A DNA stretch of 64,000 nucleotides from Myxococcus sp046520405 (lineage in GTDB: Bacteria > Myxococcota > Myxococcia > Myxococcales > Myxococcaceae): NCBI GenBank assembly GCA_046520405.1, contig JBKGHI010000007.1:1-64000 (forward strand). Direction: 5' to 3'. A program made the translations under genes and the position numbers. Positions within the stretch are counted from its first letter, which is position 1. Every line of letters begins with the position of its first letter. A model generated the notes under the pieces. The model made no database searches. It saw nothing but the letters and a program-made list of their open reading frames with translations, and was not told the DNA's origin. Shown here piece after piece: positions 22,831 through 30,167 of this stretch.

Positions 22831-24354
22831 TCAGCGCGTCGAGGGCCGCTGCGCCAGCTCCCGCAGCTCGCGCCGGTTGAGCTTGCCGTTCTGGGTGCGT
22901 GGCAGCTCCGGCAGGGCGCGGACCTCATCGACAATCATGTAGCGGGGGAGATGCTCCGCGCAGTGCTTCTTCACCTTGAGCAGGGATGGGGCCTTGGCGG
23001 AGCTGCTGACCACGAAGGCCACCAGCCGCGCCTCCAGGCCGGAGCCGGTGGCCACCACCCCCACCTCGCGGATGTCGGGGTGCGTGAGCAGGGCCGCTTC
23101 GATTTCACCCGCCTCGATGCGGCGCCCGCGCACCTTCAGCAGGTTGTCGCGGCGGCCCAGGTACTCGAACGTGCCGTCCGGCAGCTCGCGGCACCGGTCC
23201 CCCGTGGCGTACGGGCGGGCGCCGTGGGACGGCTGGCCCCAGTAGCCCATCATCACGGTGGGGCCCTCCACCATCAGCTCGCCCACGCCGTCACCTTCCT
23301 CCCTGGCTTGCTCGGAGTCCGGCGGCGGGCGGGCCAGCCACACGCGGTTGCCGCAGCTCGCGCGGCCAATGGGCACGGGCTCCGTCCGGTGCGGCGACAC
23401 CTCCGTCACCTCGTGGAAGGTGCAGACGTTCGTCTCCGTGGGGCCATAGAGGTTGAAGAGCCGCGCGTGCCGCAGGTGCTCCCGCAGCGGGCGCAGGTGC
23501 CGGATGGGGAAGGGCTCGCCCGCGAAGAGCACCATGCGGAAGGGCAGGTCCTGGTGGTTGAGCAGCCCGCCCTCCTGCATCATCAGCATCAGCGCGGAGG
23601 GCACGGAGTACCAGCAGGTGAACCGCTCGCGGAGGACCAGCTCCACCAGCTTCTCCGGGGAGAAGGCCAGCGCCTCCGGGATGAGGGTGACCGACGCGCC
23701 GCCCATGAAGGCCGCGTACAGGTCCAGCACCGACAGGTCGAAGAAGAACGGCGCGTGGTTGCTGAAGCGGTCCTCCGGCGTGGTGCCCAGCAGCTCGTGG
23801 CACCACTCGATGAAGGCCAGCGCGTTCCGCTGGCTGATGCACACGCCCTTGGGCGTCCCGGTGGAGCCCGACGTGTAGAGGATGTACGCCAAATCGTTGT
23901 CGCCCGCGCCGTGCGGCGGCAGGGGCGCGGAGGAGAAGCTGGACAGCCGGTTCCAGCAGATCTCCGGCCCCTTGTCGTCCAGCAGCAGGTAGCGCAGCCG
24001 GCTCACGCCCGCGTTGTGCAGCTCGGAGGCGCGCGTGGTGCTCGTCACCAGGACGTCGATGCCGCAGTCATCGAGGATGAGCCGCGTCCGCGCGGCGGGG
24101 TTCAGCGGGTCCATGGGGACGTAGGCGGCGCCCAGCCGGGCAATGCCCTGCATGGCGGCCACGGCGCGCACGGACTTCTCCGTCCACAGCCCCACGCGGT
24201 CTCCCCGCTTCACGCCCAGCTCCTGGAGCGCGCGGGCGATGCGGTTGGCGAGCGCATCCAACTGGCCGTAGGTGAGCGTCCCGTCGGGACCCTTGATGGC
24301 GATGGACTCGGGAGCCTTCGCCGCTGCGCGGGTGACGATTTGGTCGAGTGTCAT
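22831..24354 (-). CDS. Stand-alone prolyl-AMP ligase (PltF/RedM-like adenylation enzyme) for pyrrole starter formation
   Basis: A single adenylation domain of 507 aa that should activate L-proline and load it on a carrier protein. Core motifs are complete: YILYTSGSTGTPKGV (A3), YGPTETNVCTF (A5), ATGDR (A7), RGRRIEAGEIEAALL (A8) and QNGKLNR (A10 Lys). Reading the specificity pocket from FFFDLSVLDLY, CWYSVPS, VLFAGEP and LYGPTETNVC gives about D-L-L-Y-F-A-L-V-C. This is nearly the code known from free-standing prolyl ligases of pyrrole pathways (pyoluteorin PltF, prodiginine RedM). It overlaps the upstream dehydrogenase by ATGA. The carrier protein it needs is not encoded next to it. The pocket was aligned by eye. 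Confidence 0.85.
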   Translation of the reverse strand: MTLDQIVTRAAAKAPESIAIKGPDGTLTYGQLDALANRIARALQELGVKRGDRVGLWTEKSVRAVAAMQGIARLGAAYVPMDPLNPAARTRLILDDCGIDVLVTSTTRASELHNAGVSRLRYLLLDDKGPEICWNRLSSFSSAPLPPHGAGDNDLAYILYTSGSTGTPKGVCISQRNALAFIEWCHELLGTTPEDRFSNHAPFFFDLSVLDLYAAFMGGASVTLIPEALAFSPEKLVELVLRERFTCWYSVPSALMLMMQEGGLLNHQDLPFRMVLFAGEPFPIRHLRPLREHLRHARLFNLYGPTETNVCTFHEVTEVSPHRTEPVPIGRASCGNRVWLARPPPDSEQAREEGDGVGELMVEGPTVMMGYWGQPSHGARPYATGDRCRELPDGTFEYLGRRDNLLKVRGRRIEAGEIEAALLTHPDIREVGVVATGSGLEARLVAFVVSSSAKAPSLLKVKKHCAEHLPRYMIVDEVRALPELPRTQNGKLNRRELRELAQRPSTR

Positions 24355-25490
24355 AGGCCGAGCTGGTTGGCGATGATGTCGCGCTGGATTTCGGAGGTGC
24401 CGGAGAAGATGGCGCTGGGAATGGCGTCGCGCAGCACGCGCTCGATGCCTGTTTCGGCCACGTAGCCCATGCCGCCGTGAATCTGGATGGCGTCCAGGCC
24501 GCTCTGGATGGCGGCCTCGCTGATGGCCAGCTTGGCCAGGGACACCTCCAGGGAGGCTTCCTGGCCCCGGTCCATCTTCCAGCAGGCCTGGTACAGCAGC
24601 AGCCGGGACGCCTCCAGCCGCTGCTTCATGTCCGCCAGCTTGTGGGAGATGGCCTGGTTCTTCCCCAGCGCCTTCTTGAACTGCTTGCGGGTCCGGGCGA
24701 AGTCCACCGTCTGTTCGAGCACGCGCTCCATGACGCCCACATAGGCGGCGAAGAGGCACGCGCGCTCCCACTGCATGGAGCGCTTGAAGAGCGCCGCGCC
24801 CTGGCCCTCCGCGCCGACCCGCGCGGACTCCGGGACGCGGCACCCCTCCAGGTAGATGGGCGCGATGGGCGACGTGGACAGCCCCATCTTCTCGAAGGCG
24901 CGGCCCACGGAGAGGCCCGGCGTGCCCTTCTCCACGAGGAAGGCGCTCAGGCCCATGTAGCCGTGCGCCGGCTGGGTGGCCGCGTAGACGAGGAAGACGT
25001 TCGCGGAGGGGCCGTTGGTGACGTAGCTCTTGCCGCCGTCGAGCACATAGCCGTCACCGTCGCGCACCGCGCGCGTCTTCAAGGCGAACACGTCCGAGCC
25101 CGCCTCCGGTTCGGAGATGGCGTTGGCGCCCACCCATTCCCCCGAGCACAGCCGGGGGAGGTAACGGGCCTTCTGCGCGTCGTCCCCGCTCTCCAGGATG
25201 GGCATCACGCACGCGAAGAGATGGGCCCCCACGGAGAAGACCAACCCGGTGTCCACGCAGCCACGCCCCAGCGCCTCCATCACCCGCGCCGTCGTCAGCG
25301 TGTCCAGCCCCAGGCCGCCGTGGGCCACGGGGACGGGAAGGCCCAGGAAGCCGAACTCGCCACAGCGTTGCCACAGCTCGCGGGGGAGGGCCTCCTTGGT
25401 TGCCTTCGGAGTCTCGGGCAACTTCGCGCGCGCGAAGGCGAGCGCGCGGTCATAGAGCTCCACCTGCTCGTGAGTCCAACTGAAGTCCAT
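24351..25490 (-). CDS. Acyl-CoA-dehydrogenase-family prolyl-carrier-protein dehydrogenase
   Basis: A 379-residue flavoenzyme expected to oxidise carrier-bound proline to pyrrole-2-carboxyl. Acyl-CoA dehydrogenase signatures are present: GANAISEPEAGSD (about 121-133), QIHGGMGYVAE and FSGTSEIQRDI at the C-terminus. The usual catalytic Glu of short- and medium-chain enzymes (YEGT) is Ser here (FSGT). Instead Glu242 in SMQWERACLF sits where isovaleryl-CoA dehydrogenase and the structurally studied prolyl dehydrogenase AnaB (Glu244) keep theirs. That supports the prolyl role. ATG 25490 follows AGGAACAC; the frame extends to 25742 without support. Coupled to the prolyl ligase by ATGA. Confidence 0.82.
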   Translation of the reverse strand: MDFSWTHEQVELYDRALAFARAKLPETPKATKEALPRELWQRCGEFGFLGLPVPVAHGGLGLDTLTTARVMEALGRGCVDTGLVFSVGAHLFACVMPILESGDDAQKARYLPRLCSGEWVGANAISEPEAGSDVFALKTRAVRDGDGYVLDGGKSYVTNGPSANVFLVYAATQPAHGYMGLSAFLVEKGTPGLSVGRAFEKMGLSTSPIAPIYLEGCRVPESARVGAEGQGAALFKRSMQWERACLFAAYVGVMERVLEQTVDFARTRKQFKKALGKNQAISHKLADMKQRLEASRLLLYQACWKMDRGQEASLEVSLAKLAISEAAIQSGLDAIQIHGGMGYVAETGIERVLRDAIPSAIFSGTSEIQRDIIANQLGL

Positions 25491-26075
25491 GTGTTCCTGG
25501 CGTTGCAACGGGTGACAGGGATGAGAGGCCGCGCTTCGAACGCCTTGCGCACGCGCTGCATGGCTCTCGGATGCTCGTGATGTGACGTGAGCGGATTGTG
25601 CCGAAGTCTCGCGTGTGTCGAAGCGAGCCGTCAAGAACCTGGGACATGACAAAGGGACGTGTGTCTTTGGTGGTGGTGCTGGATGGGATTGTGGCCCTGG
25701 CGTGCGCTGGAGGCATCGGCTGCCGGCAATAATCCGATTCAACAGGTCTGGTCGTGATGCAACTCAATGAGTTGCATGTGGGGCCCAGGCCGTTCCGGAA
25801 GGGGGGTGCGAAGGGCCGGCGGGAAAGCGGGCAGGGGAGCGATTTTCCACCCTTCCAGAACCTGTATTCCGTTTCGCTTCACTACCCACTGTACTGGGTG
25901 CATGGATACTCATTCAGTGCCCGCACGTGCGTGATGGCGATGTTTTCTCGGCGGTGGCGGTAAAATTCTACATGCGGCCGTATGAGACGGTACGTAGCTT
26001 TGGACGCGTCAGACTTTGGGGAGGCCAACCTGGTCGGTGATTGACTGGTTTCCTCGTGAGCAGTTTGCTCTGGGC
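25491..26075. promoter_or_regulatory. 585-bp divergent control region of the biosynthetic cluster
   Basis: Non-coding DNA between the leftward pyrrole-starter genes and the rightward main operon, with locally lower GC than the surrounding genes, especially 25860-26000. It must carry promoters in both directions. It contains the perfect palindrome at 25757-25777 described separately. A weaker inverted repeat (ACCCA and TGGGT with 6 bases between) lies at 25884-25899. No regulator gene is adjacent, so the acting factor is unknown. Open frames across it are not protein-like. Confidence 0.6.
25757..25777. promoter_or_regulatory. Perfect 21-bp palindrome, candidate operator
   Basis: ATGCAACTCA and its exact reverse complement TGAGTTGCAT flank a single central A. 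Two 10-bp arms around a 1-bp centre suit a dimeric helix-turn-helix repressor of MarR or TetR type. It lies 266 bp upstream of the dehydrogenase start and 298 bp upstream of the phosphodiesterase start, near the middle of the divergent region, so it could control both arms of the cluster. Confidence 0.6.
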
Positions 26076-27461
26076 ATGGAACGTTGCGTCGTTTTGGACT
26101 TGCCTGGCTTGAGCGCGAGATATGTCGGCCCCTCGACGCCCAACATGCAGGCATTCGTGGAGCGGGGGCGGATGGTCCCGCTCCAGCCCGTCCTGCCGGC
26201 GCTGAACTGCACCATGCAGGCGACGTTCCTGACCGGAAGATACCCCAGCGAGCACGGAATCGTCGGAGATGGATGGCTCCACCGGGAGCTGGGCGAGGTC
26301 CGCTTCTGGCCCCAGTCCGACGGGCTGGTGCAGACACCTCAGCTCTGGGACGCGGCGCGCAAGCTGGACCCCGGCTTCACCTGCGCGCGCGTGTGCTGGT
26401 TCATGAACATGTATTCGAAGGCGGACTACGCCATCACGCCGCAGCCGTCCTTCACCTCGGACGGGCGGGTGCTGCCGGACGTCTTCACGGAGCCGCTTCA
26501 CCTGCGCAAGCCGCTCGTCGAGGCGCTGGGGAACTTCCCCGCCTATGACTACTGGGGCCCCCGCTACAGCATCCGCTCGTCGGAGTGGATCGCCGACGTC
26601 GCGATGTGGCTGGAGCAGCGGCACCGCCCCACGCTCTCACTCGTCTTCCTGCCGCACCTGGACTACACGCCGCACACCCTCGGCCCGGACTCGAAGGAGA
26701 TTCACAAGAGCCTCAGGGAGATTGACGACCTCGTCGGGAAGCTGATCGCCTTCTACGAGGGCCGCGGCGTCCGGGTCATCATCCTGTCGGAGTTCGGCGC
26801 GGTGCCGGTGTCTCGCCCCGTCCACCTGAACCGGCTCTTCCGCCAACGCGGCTGGCTGGCGATCCGGGAAGAGGCGGGCCGTGACGCCGTCTATCCCAGC
26901 GGCAGTGAGGCCTTCGCCGTCGCGGACATGCAGGTGGCCCACATCTATGTCCGCGACCCGGCGCTGCTGGACGAGGTGAAGGCCCTGGTCGAGGCGGAGC
27001 CTGGGGTGGCGCAGGTGCTGGACGCGGAGCGCAAGCGGGCCCACCACCTGGACCACCCGCGCTCCGGCGAGCTGGTGGCCCTGGCCGAGCCGGATGCCTG
27101 GTTCACGTACTTCTACTGGCTGGATGACGCACGCGCGCCGGACTACGCGCGCACCGTCGATATCTACCGGAAGCCGGGCTACGACCCGCTGGAGATGTTC
27201 GTGGACCCGAAGCTGGGCCTGCGCATGCTCGACCTGGGGGGCAGCCTGCTGAAGGAGAAGCTGGGCGTGCGCTCACGCTTGGAGGTCGTCCCGCTGGACG
27301 GCGCGCTCCTCAAGGGCGCGCATGGCTTGCCCACCGACCCCGCGAGCGGGCCGGTGCTGATGACACGAAACGCCGAGCTGATCGAGGCAGATACGCTCCA
27401 CGCCACGCAAGTCCACGACCTCATCCTGGCTCATCTGACTGGAGCGCAGGCGACCGCCTGA
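26076..27461 (+). CDS. Alkaline-phosphatase-superfamily phosphodiesterase, EboF-like, with altered nucleophile site
   Basis: A 461-residue protein of the nucleotide pyrophosphatase/phosphodiesterase branch of the alkaline phosphatase superfamily. Family features are VVLDLPGLSA at the N-terminus, ATFLTGRYPSEHGIVGDGW, SLVFLPHLDYTPHTLGPDS and VRVIILSEFGAVPVSRPVH, the last two carrying likely metal ligands. In relatives I recall from ebo pigment-export clusters, the nucleophile Thr lies in PAVTC. Here the matching segment (residues 41-45) is PALNC, with Asn44 in its place and a Thr two residues on, so hydrolytic activity is uncertain. No signal peptide. ATG 26076 gives a normal N-terminus; the frame opens at 26016. 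First gene of the rightward operon, 20 bp before the FAD oxidase. Substrate unknown. Confidence 0.65.
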   Translation: MERCVVLDLPGLSARYVGPSTPNMQAFVERGRMVPLQPVLPALNCTMQATFLTGRYPSEHGIVGDGWLHRELGEVRFWPQSDGLVQTPQLWDAARKLDPGFTCARVCWFMNMYSKADYAITPQPSFTSDGRVLPDVFTEPLHLRKPLVEALGNFPAYDYWGPRYSIRSSEWIADVAMWLEQRHRPTLSLVFLPHLDYTPHTLGPDSKEIHKSLREIDDLVGKLIAFYEGRGVRVIILSEFGAVPVSRPVHLNRLFRQRGWLAIREEAGRDAVYPSGSEAFAVADMQVAHIYVRDPALLDEVKALVEAEPGVAQVLDAERKRAHHLDHPRSGELVALAEPDAWFTYFYWLDDARAPDYARTVDIYRKPGYDPLEMFVDPKLGLRMLDLGGSLLKEKLGVRSRLEVVPLDGALLKGAHGLPTDPASGPVLMTRNAELIEADTLHATQVHDLILAHLTGAQATA

Positions 27462-27481
27462 GCGCCCTTCGCGAGCTACGC

Positions 27482-30082
27482 ATGCACAAACTTCCGGGGA
27501 GCGCCATTGTCATTGGCGCCAGCATAGGTGGGCTCAGCGCCGCGCGGGTGCTGGCGGACCATTTCGAGCGCGTCACCGTCATCGAGCGGGACGTGCTCCA
27601 GGATGGCCCTCGTCAGGGCGCCCCCCAGGCCAATCACATCCACGTCCTCCTGCGGAAGGGCGTGGACCTGCTGGAGCAGTACTTTCCGGGGCTCGTCGAG
27701 CAGATGAAGGCGGATGGCATCGAGCCCTTCGACTTCACCCAGGACCTCCGTTGGTTGCAGTTCGGTGACTGGATGCCGCGGTACCGCAGCGGCATCGTCC
27801 TGTATCCGCAGACGCGCTTCTCCCTGGAGCGCTACCTCCGCGGCCGGCTCCGCGCGTATCCCAACGTGGAGATTCTGGAGTCCACCGCCGTGCGCGCGCT
27901 GCTGGCCACGCCGGACGGGCGGCGGATTCTCGGCGTCCAGACGCATGACCGCCACGAGGACGGCGGCGCGGTGACGAACCGGCTGGCCAACGTCGTGGTC
28001 GACGCGAGCGGGCGGGGTTCGCAGTTGGGCAAGTGGCTGACGGAGCTGGGCTTCAGCCCGCCGGAGGAGAGCCGGCTCCCCATCAACCTCTGCTACGTGT
28101 CGCGCCTCTTCGAGCAGCCCGAGACGGCCAGGGACTGGCGGGGTCTGTGGATCACGCCGTTGCCGCCGGAAGCGCCGCGCGGCGGCGCCATGCAGGGCGT
28201 GGAGGGCAACCGGTGGATTGTGTCCCTGTTCGGCTACGAGGGACACCACCCGCCGCGTGACGAGAGCGGCTTCGTGGAGTTCGCCCGCAGCCTCCGTGAG
28301 CCGGACATCTACGAGGCCATCAAGGACGCGAAGCCCGTGTCGGACGTCCAGGTGTACCGGGTCCCCGACGTCCGCTGGCGTCACTTCGAGCGCATCCGGG
28401 ACTTCCCCGCGGGGCTGCTCGTCCTGGGCGACGCGTGGTGCTACTTCGACCCTGTCTTCGGCCAGGGCATGTCCGTGGCGATGCTGGAGGCGAACCTCCT
28501 GAACGAGGCGCTGCACCAGCTCGACAGCCTGGAGGCGGTGACGCAGGCGTGGACGGCGTCCTACCTGCGCACGGGCGCGCAGTGGCTCCAGGGGCTGTGG
28601 TTCTTCGTGACCGCGGAGGCGCTGCGCCACACCCATGTCCCCGGAGAGCGGACGCGGCTCGTCAAGCTGGCGCAGTGGTACGTGGAGGAACTCTACGCGC
28701 TGAACCACGCGCATCCGGAGATCTACCAGGAGTTCCTCAAGCTGATGCACGTGCAGGCAGGGCCGGAGTTCCTCCTGCGACCGGACATCGCCCTGCGGCT
28801 GGCGCAGCGCGCGTGGCGCAAGAAGACCGTCACGCGCTTTGGCCACGAGGCCCTGCGGCCCAAGCCCGCGAACGCGGAGGACTCCACAGCCGAGCCCGAC
28901 GGAGCTGCCCTCTGGCCCGCCAGCCGGGTGGCGATGGGCGTGCGCTACGCGGGGCGGGTGCTGGCCAACCTGGTGACCCCGGGCACCGTCGGACCGCGTG
29001 ATCGCATCTGCCACTTCGACACGGAGGTGCTGTGGCAGCCGGACAAGGCGCTGGGCTGGTTCGTGCGGGACGCCCTCCGCGCGCAGAACCTGCTGAGTGA
29101 GGCCGCGGAGGTGCGGCGCTTCCTCGAATACTGGCTCCCGGTGCAGGGGTTGAGCGTCGCGAAGCGGGCGTTGATTGAGTTCTCCTTCAACGCGGACGAG
29201 CCCGGGCTGGGCTTCATGCTCTACAGCGACAACGGGACGGTGACGCAGGCCTTCCGCGAGTTCACGCGCCAGCTTGGCATCACCAACGAGGGCGTCGAAC
29301 GCTCCGTGGCCATCTGTGAGACGTTCCGCCCGTCGGACCTGGGCCTGGTGCGCGCGGAGTTCAAGCCCGGAGGCCCCACCCGGTATTCGATTGCGGCCAG
29401 TTGGCACTTCGACCCCCTGCGCGGACATTCCGGCTTCGATGATGCGATGAGCCGCCTGCCGGAGCGTTTCCGGGCGGGTGCCTTCGCGGAGCGGGTGAAG
29501 GCCCACGCCGCGGCGCTGGGCACCGAGTTCTTCCCGCTGTTCCTGGGACTGAGCTTCCTGGAGGACGGAACGCTCGAGTCCAAGATGTACCTGGTGCGCT
29601 TCGACGAGAAGCAGCCGCCGTTCCAGCCGGGCTCGGAGCTGTGGCGCTTCCTCCAAAACATGGGGGTGTCCGCCCCTGAGATGGAGCGCATCCGGCAGGT
29701 GAACGCGCTGCTCTGGGAGCACTCGGCGGACAAGATGAGTCAGATCGCCATCGAGGCGTCCGAGGGCCAGTCCCAGCCCAAGCGCGTCAACTTCATCTAC
29801 AGCGGGACGCAGACCTCTGCGGTTCTGGAAGCCATCTCCCGCTTCGGGTATCCCGAGTCCTCGAAGCAATCCGTGCGGGCTTTCGAACGGATGATGCAGA
29901 CCGATCGCGCGAAGTTCGTCGCGATTCGGGTCGGGCCCGAAGGATTGAGCCCACGCCTCAAGCTGTACAAGCACGGCCTCTTCGATTTCGCGGACCTGTC
30001 CGTGGTGGAAGACGGGGGCATCAAGCCTCGTGATTCCGCGCCGGCCACCGTGAGCAGTGTTCCGGATGTGTGTCTTTATTGA
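27482..30082 (+). CDS. FAD-dependent oxidoreductase fused to a C-terminal domain of unknown function
   Basis: An 866-residue flavoprotein, about twice the size of a plain FAD monooxygenase. The N-terminal half (about 1-430) has the Rossmann fingerprint VIGASIGGLSAARVLADHF ending in VIERD, the segment DASGRGSQLGKW, and the second FAD motif GDAWCYFDPVFGQGM of the p-hydroxybenzoate hydroxylase fold. The halogenase WxWxIP motif is absent. The C-terminal half (about 490-866) is beta-rich, with repeated segments such as GFMLYSDNG, TLESKMYLVRFD and PRLKLYKHG. I do not recognise it; an ABBA-type prenyltransferase-like fold is possible but unproven. In context the flavin half may oxidise an oxazoline to an oxazole or act on the pyrrole (inference). 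Confidence 0.7.
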   Translation: MHKLPGSAIVIGASIGGLSAARVLADHFERVTVIERDVLQDGPRQGAPQANHIHVLLRKGVDLLEQYFPGLVEQMKADGIEPFDFTQDLRWLQFGDWMPRYRSGIVLYPQTRFSLERYLRGRLRAYPNVEILESTAVRALLATPDGRRILGVQTHDRHEDGGAVTNRLANVVVDASGRGSQLGKWLTELGFSPPEESRLPINLCYVSRLFEQPETARDWRGLWITPLPPEAPRGGAMQGVEGNRWIVSLFGYEGHHPPRDESGFVEFARSLREPDIYEAIKDAKPVSDVQVYRVPDVRWRHFERIRDFPAGLLVLGDAWCYFDPVFGQGMSVAMLEANLLNEALHQLDSLEAVTQAWTASYLRTGAQWLQGLWFFVTAEALRHTHVPGERTRLVKLAQWYVEELYALNHAHPEIYQEFLKLMHVQAGPEFLLRPDIALRLAQRAWRKKTVTRFGHEALRPKPANAEDSTAEPDGAALWPASRVAMGVRYAGRVLANLVTPGTVGPRDRICHFDTEVLWQPDKALGWFVRDALRAQNLLSEAAEVRRFLEYWLPVQGLSVAKRALIEFSFNADEPGLGFMLYSDNGTVTQAFREFTRQLGITNEGVERSVAICETFRPSDLGLVRAEFKPGGPTRYSIAASWHFDPLRGHSGFDDAMSRLPERFRAGAFAERVKAHAAALGTEFFPLFLGLSFLEDGTLESKMYLVRFDEKQPPFQPGSELWRFLQNMGVSAPEMERIRQVNALLWEHSADKMSQIAIEASEGQSQPKRVNFIYSGTQTSAVLEAISRFGYPESSKQSVRAFERMMQTDRAKFVAIRVGPEGLSPRLKLYKHGLFDFADLSVVEDGGIKPRDSAPATVSSVPDVCLY

Positions 30083-30167
30083 GAATTGAAATTCGTGGGT
30101 CATGACTGAAGTCCCAATGCGCCAGGTGCCAGAGCGGCTTGCTGGCCGTCAGCGGAGCCGTGCCTAG

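Noticed and set aside
21337..24465. Long rightward open frame (over 1000 codons) opposite the AsmA-like and ligase genes
   Set aside because: High-GC shadow of real leftward genes; composition is His/Arg/Gln-rich with no domain, and it spans two unrelated genes.
25884..25899. Second inverted repeat (ACCCA/TGGGT) as an operator
   Set aside because: Arms are only 5 bp with a 6-bp spacer, expected by chance; recorded only as part of the control region.
27482..30082. Flavin-dependent halogenase
   Set aside because: FAD motifs are present but the WxWxIP halogenase motif is absent.
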